A stretch of 64,000 bases of DNA from Varroa destructor (lineage: Eukaryota > Arthropoda > Arachnida > Mesostigmata > Varroidae): the NCBI RefSeq assembly GCF_002443255.2, contig NW_019211454.1:16666243-16730242 (forward strand). The letters run 5' to 3'. Within the stretch, counting starts at the first letter, position 1, and the number at the start of each line of letters is the position of its first letter. Below the pieces are notes generated by a model. It saw only the letters and a program-made list of their open reading frames with translations. It was not told the DNA's origin and did no database searches. Below, in pieces: positions 43,112-55,100 of this stretch. Made by a program: the position numbers and the translations under genes.

Positions 43112-44467
43112 GAAAAGAACTGACAATTTTTTTAGCTAAACTGATTTAGAGATAATATGAGTCGCATCAAGTCTACGTTGTTGTTGTTTGAAAGCCGACC
43201 GTTTTTATTTGGGCTTAAAACTGACCGTATTGAGGATACGTGAAACGTCTGCAACAACTTTTCTTTATGGACGCACAGTTGCCGCCCAGGCTCATGAAAA
43301 AAAAAATGATCCTGTTTATGGACAAGACGCGTGAACGGCCCAAAGATGCTCCTGTCACTTTCTGGAAATTTCGATGTGAAATATATTCATTGCAATAATC
43401 GAAAAATTACGCAAAGAAAGCTAATGAACCCATTGTAAAATTTAGGCAAGACCGACACGTGAGTGGCCATGATACCGCCAAGGAACTAAACATTCACCGC
43501 CAAATCGTCTAAAGTAATTTGCAGTAATCTGGTTACCAAGAGAAACTCGGTGTTTGGGTGTCAGATTGTTAACGCAAAAGAATTTACTCGGTCGTTCCGT
43601 CTACAAAACTCTACAGAGGCCCCAAAAACTCAGTCAGACTGTTTTTAAAATGGTTCATCCCGAGTGATGAAAGGTAAATCCCATGCTCCATAATCTGTAA
43701 CAAAACCTAGACGGACATCGAAGAATGTGGCGTTATCTGTTTGGTGGGTTTGGAGGAGAATCGGGCATTATGGGTTACTGCCCCCTGGCAAAATGATCTC
43801 TACTCTATTTAATAATAGAGTCTCTGCTTTCAACAACTAACGAGATTATAATAAGCCATTAAATTAAATCGAATGAAACTAACGAGCAGAACTAGTAGCG
43901 CCGTCGCCCACCATGAAGATATCATACCACATACATTTTAGTTACCAAAAAAGAAATTTAGAGAAGCTATATAAGACGTCTTAATACACTCCGGATTATA
44001 CTAGGATCTTGCTAAATCATCTGCTTTGATTTCTGCATAGCTCCCTCAATGGTGCTAATTTAGCCCCAAAGGGGGTATGCAGAAATTAATTGTTGCGATT
44101 TTTCGTCCAGAAACCATCGAAGTTTTACAGTGATGGGTTTACGGTGTTACTAGCAGAAGGTATGAAATCATCGTGGCAGAAGGTCATGGATCAGAATAGC
44201 ATATATTTAGTTTAGGGATCTTACTTTAAAATATAAACACCCTTCTTAGACTTCGAATATCACCCATTGGAAAACCCAACACCAAGACATATCCTAGTTC
44301 ACTATAGCGAGCAATATGAGCGTCAATCGTCAATCCCAATCAGATGCTTCGCTAGAGTTAAATTTGATGCAACATTACGTTACGATTCACAGAACCTGAC
44401 TGGGTCTCCCTAGCCCAGTATAGCCGTGACGACATCGCGTTCTGCCAGCAATGAGCAGCGAGTAATT

Positions 44468-44484
44468 GGGGGGGGGGGGGGGGG
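44468..44484. repeat. Run of 17 G
   Basis: An uninterrupted G run in otherwise AT-rich DNA, beside the GC-richer block at 44.5-45.6 kb. Its length may include sequencing or assembly error. Confidence 0.9.
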
Positions 44485-44711
44485 TGTTGACGGTAGACTT
44501 CCCCTTCTATTTGTGAGCATCTGTCTTCTCCTTCGACGCTACTACAGGAAATAATCGGTGTTCAAATGTCCGCTTCAATGTTGCAAGCGACTCATCCGAC
44601 AAGATCCGGCGGGACAAGACGTGAATCTTTATGGACGGTCTTCAGTTAGCTGGCATCACACGTCGCTGCGCGTTGTGTTTCGTCTGGACGTCCGGTCCGT
44701 TATATTCATAT

Positions 44712-45035
44712 TCAATCCTTCGTTTTTACAGCAGCGCACTTCACAGCCGACAACTTGGCTTGCTCGGGCGTCTGGCTAATGCGACGCGGCCGCGCTATGC
44801 CATTGGTGATCTGCACCTGCTGAATAAGCTGTCCCGTATCAATAGAGCGCTCTTTAGCTGTGGTCACAACCGCTGCCGCCGACGATTAGCGACGCTTGAC
44901 AGTCACATCGTTCCCATGACAACGACAGCCTGTTGAAGCAAGGCCTAGAGTGAAGCATCTTTTTTTGACCAATGCAAACGAGAGCAGGCGGACAAGCGAA
45001 AAGCTCTTCTTGTTGACCATCCTCGCCGCCGTCAT
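44712..45035 (-). other. Open frame with one in-frame stop in a GC-rich block (possible decayed or leader exon)
   Basis: From an ATG at 45035-45033 a frame runs 49 codons (MTAARMVNKKSFSLVRLLSF...), meets TAA at 44888-44886 and then stays open for another 57 codons (including KERSIDTGQLIQQVQITNG) to a TGA at 44714-44712. The block is GC-richer than its surroundings and the second half has protein-like composition. It matches no family I recognise. Options are a pseudogene fragment, leader exons with short upstream frames, or chance. Confidence 0.2.
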
Positions 45036-45266
45036 TTTCAGCCCAGGAAATTCGTCCTAGCTCTAGTGGAATTGGGCTCCGGGTAACTTTCCAGCGATGC
45101 TCCCTTGCGCTCGCAATTGCTCGACGTATTACATCTCACTGAAGCAGTCCAGCAGTTAATGTTTAGCTCGACTAGCCAAGCGGATCTTATTTTTCTTTTT
45201 ATTTCGGTTGCATTATCTACAGCTAATGGTGACTGATCGTTGCCGCTACTACTAAGGTCGTCGAAA

Positions 45267-45560
45267 TTACTGCCTCACATAGCAGCATTGGTCTACTATG
45301 GCTACCGACGTCGCAAGGACTTGAATCTTTGATCTTTGGTAAGATTTACTACTCGTTGATTGTTTTGATTTCCAGCAGACCGCAAGAGTACGTCCTAGAG
45401 CTCTGGATCTTTTCGTATGTGTCGTAATCCACATAAGCATTTCTCTATCTACCGGCCCTTCTTGAGTTGTTATGATATGAGCCTTCGTCAGTCTGCGCTG
45501 ATCTACGGGTGCAATTCCTCGTTTGTCGCCCGCACCGCGCCGCAGGGCTTCAGACGCCAT
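45267..45560 (-). CDS. Hypothetical 97-codon open frame
   Basis: A complete frame starts with an ATG in a good context (CTCAATGG) at 45560 and begins MASEALRRGAGDKRGIAPVD. It is basic, has no signal peptide, membrane segment or known motif, and lies in the same GC-richer block as the broken frame at 44712-45035. A weak in-frame donor (CCG|GTAGAT) occurs after EGP. I do not recognise it; it may be a first exon, a small gene or chance. Confidence 0.2.
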   Translation of the reverse strand: MASEALRRGAGDKRGIAPVDQRRLTKAHIITTQEGPVDREMLMWITTHTKRSRALGRTLAVCWKSKQSTSSKSYQRSKIQVLATSVAIVDQCCYVRQ

Positions 45561-46044
45561 TGAGAGATTTACGGTAGTAAAACTACAACGCCAAACCGTT
45601 ATGTCTCTGTGCTATCCAGGAGGTTTGTGATGGGCGTGAGTTTACACTAGCTTAAGGCTATTATATCTATCTGTCCATAGGACAAAACATGCTATTTCCT
45701 TAGGGGCAGTTCTCTAGCGCTATAGTTTTTCAAGTGGGCAACAAAGAGTGCTTCAGCTGGCTAGGCAAAAGAATGAATAAATATAGGTAGCCAATCTGAA
45801 CTATAAATCAGTCAAAGTGGGCTTCTAACGATATAATACTTATCGCGATAGAAAGTTCTTTTCCCAAGCGTTCGTCTACCTCGGGAAGCTTAAAACCGGA
45901 CAAGATGTGCTGTTACCATTTCTATCGGGCTTTAATCGGGCACGTATTGTATATGTTACATGTACTAAGAATTACTTGATTTTAATTATTACTATTGTTA
46001 TAGTGATGTGCTATGATAATGACGCCATATCTATTGAACAGATC

Positions 46045-46066
46045 TATATATATATATATATATATA
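46045..46066. repeat. (TA)n microsatellite
   Basis: Eleven TA units directly before the tandem duplication. Other short TA runs are at 3402-3417, 7410-7423 and 8416-8432. Confidence 0.9.
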
Positions 46067-46084
46067 CACATATCAAACGACGTG

Positions 46085-46126
46085 AAGATCTTGTATCCAG
46101 TCGGTAAGATCTTGTATCCAGTCGGT
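46085..46126. repeat. Perfect 21-base tandem duplication
   Basis: AAGATCTTGTATCCAGTCGGT occurs twice, head to tail (46085-46105 and 46106-46126). The lack of any difference between copies suggests a recent event. A TA run lies 18 bases before it. Confidence 0.95.
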
Positions 46127-49100
46127 ACTACTATCCAGCGTGTAACATTTAGCGTGCGCATTACTTCTTTGTGACCAACACTGAATCTCCATTTCTAGGG
46201 TTAGCAAAAGAGTGATCAGCTGTCGCCTACCATGAATTCCACGCTTAAACTAACCAGCATTAATAACGCTGGTCATATTTGAAAACAAAATACAAGTATA
46301 CGTCATATGTTAGATGTTATTAATTAGCGCATGCTTAGCTAAAACACAGAAGAGCGAAGAAGATATGTTACATTCTAGCATTTTAACATCGGAACCAACT
46401 TGCGCCACTGTAGCATTCAGCTATGGCAATACGCCCACACTTTGTTCCGAACGTTGTTCCAGAAAAACAGGGTCAAAAAGCAAAAACGGTCTCAGAATCG
46501 TGCTCCAGTTGTACCGATGAATCCCTGTGATTAACACAAAGTAACAACACTAGAAATTCAGGCAACTGGGACTAAATGAAGACGTCATCACGGGAGGGCA
46601 AACAAATAACTGGGGCTGAAGTGTGTCGCCGGAACGTTATACGAGCGGGTCACGCGACCTAGTCCTAACCACATCACTGACTTGTCGCCGTATGCGTGTT
46701 TATAAACATCCAACAAGTTTGACAAACGACTTCCAGTTCGCTTGCTTTGACGATGCACCTGTGCTGCTAACTCTGATCAGATCCGACGTATCATTCAATG
46801 CTTTAAATACTGAATTACTATTGTGGCAGCAGCGTAGTTTTCTGCCTGATCTTCGATTTTTAAGTGTATTCGTTAACGAACTGATAGTGGTTAGTCGGCG
46901 TCGTCTGCTAGAGCCAGTGGAACGAGTCTAAGGGCCTCAGCAGCCTGATTCTCAGCTGTTACCTGCACATATCTAGTCGGGATGATATGGGTGGCGCTCA
47001 AATAGCAACATCCATTCAATCGCACTAAATAATAGTCATTCTACAATGGAGCGATACGAATAGTCGAGATTGTGCACCAAGAGAAGACCACATATAAGGC
47101 CTAACTGGAAACCACTGTGTATTCTTAAGAGCACCACTAGGTACATATTATGCTACTCGATATTGTACGCAGCTAAAATCGTATTTCGAACATCTGAACC
47201 AACTTTTAAACTGCTCATAAAAATGATCAGTACAAATGTATGATATACGGGTCGAACAAACGACCGGACCCATACGCACACATTAGCTACGTCAGAAATA
47301 TGTATTACGCCCAGCCTGATAGTTTCATTGCTTTAGTGTTTAGCTTCGCACGGTTCTCTTGCCGCTGCTTCCTTAGCAAACACCGGGCGTCACACGTTAC
47401 TAATCAATCATCGACGGGAGCCTCATTTTTCCGGTTTCGTAGTTCTGAGTAGGAACGACGTCAGCGGAAGCCAGCACAAGAAACGCGTGCCGAAATGGAA
47501 TCGAACATATTACACATTCTGTAGACGCTCTTATCTTCGGACGCTGTCCTGCCTGTATTCTAGCGCCGTTCAGCGAATAGCGACGTACAGTCAAGTTACA
47601 GTTGCTTAGGTAATGCCTAAGCCAATATGAAGCGTTTCCGCGCATACTCCGTACATGTGGAAATGGACTGGCTGAAAATGTGGATATTTCCATATACGTC
47701 CTAGTTCCTCTTCGCGTGGCTCAACGAACAATCATTCCATGAACTCAGAGTCGTCTTCTGTCTGCTCAGATATTCGGGAGCGCTTCGTTGCGTATCACTT
47801 TGTCAGCGAAATCCATGTTCACCATTCATTCGTTAGTGCGAGATCCCTAAGTGTGCCTTCTATACTGGATGTTTATTCTAATATGTACCCTTGACGACAG
47901 CGTGGGTGCTATTCAGCTTATAGTCCGCTGCGATAATCGATTAAAGTTAGACACCGGAAAAATGACCGCATCAATTATCCTCATACAATAGCATGTTCAT
48001 GTAGACAAACAACTATCTTTTTCTAGTAGCCAGAATTCAACGGACTGCACAACCAAACACATCTAAATTTCCTTCCCTATATGCGATGCCCTCTAGATCG
48101 AAGAGGAAAACGGCGTCAGTCAAGAAAAGAAGCCCCTAGGTAACTTCCTGTTGCTGCGAGTGAAACGTTGAGCGGACGGCAGCACAGCATGCAGTTGTCA
48201 TACAAATAACGTAACGGATACTTCATACAATTATAGTAATAGTTGTTTACTATGGTGCAATATGTCGATCATCGCCCACGTTAGCGTCATATGATGCAAC
48301 GCTACTCGAAGAAGAAGATCGAAACGTGGCGCTGTAAGACGTATTTTGTCGCTTCGGTTGCTGACGTTGGGCTGAGTGAAAAAGATTCCGCTGATGATAC
48401 AGGTGGTCACCGTCATCAAATAGCACCAGTGTCCACACAAGTGGCTTCGACGGGACTGGGATCATTTGATTCGAGCGCACCTGACAATACCTGCGACACT
48501 GCGTGTCCAACGTTTACAATTCTAATTCTCGCCCTGTGTTCATCGACCGACCTCGATTCGACCTGCTTTAGCGTTCGCCGTAAGCCGTCCAATAATAATA
48601 ACAACTAATAGGACGGTAATAAAAATCGAATTTCGGCCTTGTAAAGTGATGACGAAGCAGCGAAACACGATACTGACGCCAGACGAAACGGTAAAATTTC
48701 CAATAGGGAAAAAAAAATAAGCCGTAAAGTTTATAGTCGGCCCTAGCGACGGTATGGGGTGTCAGTGCTGGATGTATTATTCGTAGAGCCATTAAAAAAA
48801 GTTATGAATGATTATAATACGCTGTTAGGGTTATTTGCTAGTGGTAGCTTACTGATGTTCTCACGATACGACGCCTGTTTATTCGAAATACTAACTCGTA
48901 TGGGGGTATCATATCGTTATGGGGGTACAGTATGCAACACGATAGATGTTCTATTATGGACGATAGTGATCGTTACGTGGTGACTTCACTCTATTTCTTC
49001 ATTCTTCGGCGTCTTTAGACTGATAGTGCCAACTTGCTAGTGAGGAGCATGGTACATTGGCGATCAGAATTGTATTTGGCTGTTGTCGTGACAAAACATT

Positions 49101-52100
49101 TAATTATCTAAACATCGTAGCCATTCTATTAATATTCAAGCTGTTCACCGTGTTTTACAGGATGAGGCGTCTTTACAGCTGTTATTAAATTCTTCATCTG
49201 GCGAAACCTGTGGTACCTGGGCCCGTTTCATTTGCCTAGCCAACATCTATTTTACGATTATTTAGTAGATTTCGTTATTTCTGTTGATTATGTAACAGTT
49301 AGCGAGCGTATAGCGAACAAAAATGTCCAGCAGCGAAACGACAAGTTCTTATGAGATTGAGCCTGAACTGAAGCCTATATAGGCTGTTGAACAAGCTACG
49401 TAGCTTTATATGCTGTTATTAGAAGATCGCGGAGAGTGTTTCTGTCATATTATCAAATCTTTATTCACTTTAGCCTAAATAAAACACCACATACGAGAGT
49501 GTATGTATATATAACGTTGGGCATTCCTATTGTGACAAACGGCCACCTATAAGTGTGATCTAGGCCAAGCCTCTATCAACTATTCATCATTACTAGGCAG
49601 GCGTTGTGATTGCGGCATGTTCTTGTATCAGATTTTGTGTGTTGCATGAGGCTATTATATGTGAACGTTTATATAAATGAGCTGAAACTAATAAGTTTTA
49701 TGATCGAGTAGGTTTGGACGTTTGCCAAATTTGTGCACCATTTTGACTTGCTATCGCGCACGCTTATATAAAAAAAAAAACTCACCTATATTCAAGAGAC
49801 ATCTCTGACGAAACGCAGATTACTATTGGCGTATTGTAATAAACATCAAAATACTGATATCGCCAATCCATAATGGGGCTTCACGCAAAAGTTGAATCAT
49901 GTCCTATCAGCGTTGGTGCCTCTCTGCCTCGCTATTGACGCCACCTACGTTTGTTTAACTGTTTCCTCAGGATGAACTTACTGAAAAGTATATTTTTTCT
50001 GTCACCATAAACCAGTAGAATAATATGTAGTGCAAAAAGAAGTCATTCATTAGTTGTGTTCCCTTCATTATATTGCGCTACTCGGCTTTGTAAGTTCATA
50101 CGCTTATTCCAGATATTTTTCATCCGTCACACGACGACCACGGCCGACGGAGTCCGCACATTCGTTCCGATAAGAAAACTTATTGTTTGCGCATCTGTGT
50201 TACGTTTCTAAGATAATGCTCCTTTTTTAGCTGCCGTTCGTGGTGATACTCAAGGTGATTCAAAGTGTCCTTTTGCCAAAATTTGCAAGTTTTACCTCCA
50301 AGTTCCTAAAAGCTAAAAAGTTCTTATAAACACATAGGCAAATACAACTTTTTTAATAATAAACAACATAAAAACCTCATCATTTAGGAAAAAAAAAAGA
50401 CTGATTAACTGACAGAATTCTCTAACGACGTGTTTGATAAATTAAACGATTTTAAAGAACAGCTCAATGTTACAATGGAACACTCGACTACTTACAATTT
50501 AGAAGTGATATTATGTACTATAATAACTAATAGGCATATGTGACGAGTTCCAGAACAATACTTATTACAAAATAGAACTAGTTCTGCGCATTAATTATCT
50601 ATTTTTTCATCCTCCATTAATCTGGACCGCAATTACCGTAGTAAAATCTCTCATCAGTGCATAAGTATCTGTCTGTGCTGATTTGATGCTAGCAGCTACG
50701 TTGACCCTGTAGGGTATAAGTAATGACTGAGACTCCAAAGTACTCCTAAAAATAATCCGGCTGTGTTGACTTTCGCAAAAAACAACCCACCGTTCATTGA
50801 ACCAAATACGTCCACCATGGTTTTAGCCTGCTACTTCCTTCCGAGACAAACACTTGCCGAAAAAATAAGTAGACCGTGATTTAACGGCATTTGTGGCTTC
50901 TCGCAGCATCAATTGTCCTGGCTATGGGCTGCCAGTAACAAATAGTGCAGAACGCAAATTGCCTGAAAAGCGCTCGACGCCGTCTCGAAATCGCTACAAA
51001 ACGCACTTAAATGTAGATTAGTATATGCTGTTGGTAACGCCCCCCTGTCTGTTCGTTGAGAGTGAAACCCCTTGTCGATCCACATATATCTATTCAATAC
51101 CAACCGATGGTGGCCTTATTTTACCGTAGGCATCTTGATTCTATTCTCGTGGGCGCTTCGCTAGAGCAAATTGATCATAGCTCAATATGTATGATTACTG
51201 TGATAATGGTACTAGGGTAAGTCATGCTAGACGTGGCACAGTAGCGATATAAACCTGATTACCAAAATTACCATTCTCCTATAATAATAACTTATTATTA
51301 ATATTTATTTGTAACTACTGTTTTCAATAATGATACGGTGGTGAACCGCTGCCATCCTAGGCACCTGACCATTATCCGAACGACTATAGTATAAACTGAC
51401 ATTGAGTTAGTTAACAGGAACAACGGAACTGCTTGACACGCGACGTTTCACTGATGCTATCACTGTGTCAACCAGCCGTCACATTTTGTTATATATGTTT
51501 GTCGTCACAAATTGTAATAAACTCTTCCGAAAGTGCCATCAAGACGACGGCGTCGAGCAGAACGTATCAAGTGGGCTGAGCCACTGTCCACTGGAACAAA
51601 CCCAACGCCGCGCCCCTCAGCGGAACGTTGGCTGGCATTCGTTCGACGTAGGGATGGCATGGTATGCGTTCGACCCTCCCAAGCAGTCACTAAACGGACG
51701 ATATGACAGAGGCCGCTCTACGGGGGACTAAGGCGTGTTAAATACCGGCGATATGTTGCCACTGGTATTGTCGCCTGGAACTCGTCCTGTTTTGAGCTTA
51801 TAGACAAAGTCGACGGAGCAAACACCCTCTTTGTGCTGCTAAGCCTGCCAATAGGTAAATCGTAGAGCAGCAGACGCTATACTCGTTGCCACTTGGTATA
51901 TTGGTTATTCTTTCGATTGTGACGCGAATTAGAAAGAAATCAAATACGAGAAAACGTAGCTAGAAGTGGAGACTGAGACGAAAACGTTCCGAATTTTACG
52001 TCCGGTGGAACTGGAGACGGCTGGTCGCTCCTTTGTCTCTGTCTAGATCACTTCTGTATGTCTTCGGTTGGCAGGCAAACACGCTAGCAAAATGTTTCTT

Positions 52101-55100
52101 CGGGCACAGAAACACTGGAAAAAAATTGATACAAATCTTTTTGACTTGGGGATCGTCTGCGAAAAAAAAATAGCGATATGTTTCAAATTCAATTTTTGAC
52201 CCGATCACAGAAACATAAACGGTCACTGTTGTACAGCAAGGCGTACATGGCGCATCTTTCTCTTTCTCGTATACGCTCGCATAGAAAACGCTGGTCAGCT
52301 GTTCCCGCATAATAAATTTAGACGCATTAGCACGGCAATGGGCACTAGACGTAGTTACACTGATCGCGATAAACTTCCAAAGAAACTTTCCGTTTTTAAC
52401 GTTTTACCATCCTTGGTGAAGAAGGGATTTGTTTTTTTTCTAAAGCAAAAAGCTACTGCCGACTAGGTCGCGCGCTTAGTCCCTGTTGAGAACCTATCTA
52501 TTAACGCTTTGTTGGCTCAACTGTTACGTCGCCATCTTAGACACGGGAGGGTAAATTGTTAATTTAAGGTCACTACAGATGCAGCTCGTTCAAGGCTGTA
52601 CAAATGTAATCATTATGACACACTTGTTCGTCAACAGCCTTGTTTGGTATTTTCCGTTAGCGGTAAGGTTGCTACGTTAGAATTTACCAATCAGACGAGC
52701 TTATGAATATACACTTCTCAGCTCATTAGTTATAATTCAAGTTTATGATATATAAAGGCAGGGATAATTTTAAACGTCCTTCTTGTGCCTAGCTTAGTTT
52801 GTTGAATCTTTTCTAGGTCATTCATTTTTCAATGGACCTGCAAACTATGCCATAAAGCAGAAGGTGCTATAGGACGTGAATGTTCATAGCAATGTATATC
52901 TGCAAGTTGGAAAAATAGCGCTGTACGTAACACTGATAGTAGGCCCGCATCCGAAAATATAATAAGATTCAGCTGTATATATAATACATATATACTAAAA
53001 TACGTACTGGTTGGGAATAAAGAGACATATGCGTAGAATCGATTTAGGCTGCTAAATCGCCTGTGAATAGAAACTTCCTTTTTGCGAATAAAAATAGAAA
53101 AAACGCAAGGAAAACACAAGTCTTGGGGTTAGGTCTTTAGAATTGTTGATAAAACAAACCGTATTTAAGAAACACTGCCTATCATTTCACAGAGCGTATG
53201 AAGAGACAAGTCTGAATCCGATTTTTCGTCAATCGGCAGCGCCGGCCTTACCTGAGAACGAAAAAAAAACAAAAAAAAAAGAAATTAATTAAAGTTTTCT
53301 TGACAAAAAGCATTTTTTTGATACATTAAAGATATGTATCTAATCCTAAGCAGCACGAATATATGACAAGGCGTTGGCTGCAATACCAGCCTATGTATCA
53401 TTCTGCAACTGAGCTGGTGAACGGAGGATGGGTATTCTGTTCCATTGGGTGCGAGTTGCTAGCTATTTTTGATTGTTTTCAATAGTCGAATACTGCTGAA
53501 TGCGCTCCGGGTCGCTCTGTTTAGTCGCTTAGGTCCGGTCGCTGTTAATTCATTCTCTCAATCAAAAACAAGGACAAACTAGTTGTTCGTTCGGACCTAC
53601 TCTGCTGTTTCCGGCCTTCGTTTTTCGCAAGGACAATCGATTGTACAGGACGAACACTAAAGGGCTAAACGTGAACTGCGGTTCATTGTCTTACTCAGGC
53701 CAAAGTCCCCTCTCATACAGGCTAACGGGAAGTTGAATTTCCCTGTGACGATCACAACACTATAAAATACCAGCCACAATAATCTACTGATATCTTATTT
53801 TTTGCCGATTTGATCTGATGCTACCATTGTCAATAATTATGCAGCTTTCTAGTTACCTAGAAGAGGCAGTACTTCAGTTGGGAACCCTGCTATCCTTCGC
53901 TCGTATTCATTCTGCCATTAAGTAACTGAAGGCCAGACGACAATGTGGCCTTACTTGACATGCAACAAAAAAAGCATATTTCGTGTTAACATTTTTCGAC
54001 ACATTGTGGGACCTGCTGGCTACAGGACCGATCAACCCGACATTCACTTAATAGCTTACGAGATATAAGAAAAGAAAATTGATAGATATTAAGCCCACTC
54101 TTGAATCTAGCTGCGTATGTGTACCATAAGGAAACACAGGCTTCTATGTTTAGATCATTAAACATCAAAGTTGCAACTGGAATAGGCAAATTTTCTCAAA
54201 ACTTTATTTCTTAGCCAAATCGTACCTGGATAACGTTTGTCCTATTTTGAACTTCGAAAAGCTAACAGGCGAGAGTACTGAACAGAATATTTGCCGATCC
54301 AAGCCGACTTATTTTCTCACACTGGAGGGCGTCCTCCACATTTACACCGTATACATTTTTTTTAATCGAAACGGCGCGTAAGCACGGCATCATCCATCAA
54401 AGACCGCGTCTCTGTGCAACGTAAACGTAAAGATGACTCACTAAGCAGACGTTCCGTCTGGCTAATACCAGTCTGTGTTTCTACATGGTCAGCTGTGCGC
54501 GCGTAATCATTGCTTCATACAGCCGCGTATCCATCCAGCTAGCGCAGACAAATCTTTCATATTAACGCTTTGTAGCGTCAAATCGATTGGAGATCAAGCA
54601 GACGAAAACTTTCAAACAATAACAGCATATCCGCAGCGAGACTCTGCAGACAGCCATCAAGATTGTAACCGAAAGATTATCGTTTCGTATAGGTCACTTT
54701 GGTCGGGTAACTGAGGCAGGATAGAAACGTTTCCTCTAAGCAATGTTAAATGATAAATTAACTAGTTATCGGCTTGGTAAGCTCCTGTAACGGACATACA
54801 GTCTATCATAGATTATGTAGAACAATGTTCAAACAGACAGCTGAGATCAATCCCCACGGCTTGAAAGGCGTGGGCAAGAAAGCTGTTCCGCCGACGAGCT
54901 ATTCAAACGTTCATCGACGGAGGAATCCGTTTGCGACAAACCCGCCAGTCTCGTTCTTAATGGTGATAGATATATAGCAGGAAATCTAAACTAACGTATA
55001 ACATAACAGCAATAACAAAAGTAACCAAGCACCAAATTACTCCATTAAACTCGTTCAGCGTATCGATTCTATCCCTAAATGTAGTTATCGATGCAGGAAT

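Larger units (their letters stand above)
36597..44500. other. Region upstream of the SH3 exon, no named gene
   Basis: The first 700 bases (to about 37.3 kb) are GC-richer and are the likeliest place for the 5' leader or promoter of the Rho-GAP gene. Beyond this the sequence is AT-rich with many stops in all frames. It holds a 22-base spaced duplication (39519-39569), a GT-rich repeat (42295-42352) and a long CT/TA microsatellite (43051-43108). I see no gene. Confidence 0.55.

Noticed and set aside
45181..45250. Excellent plus-strand acceptor ending ATCTACAG near 45221
   Set aside because: Every reading frame after it meets a stop within about 30 bases, so it does not begin a coding exon.
46623..46931. 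102-codon plus-strand frame
   Set aside because: It begins at GTG, not ATG, shows no motif and has no supporting splice sites; lengths like this occur by chance in 64 kb.
48231..48608. Overlapping open frames on both strands
   Set aside because: Three frames overlap, none with a recognisable domain and none with a consistent splice model; codon use does not clearly favour one.
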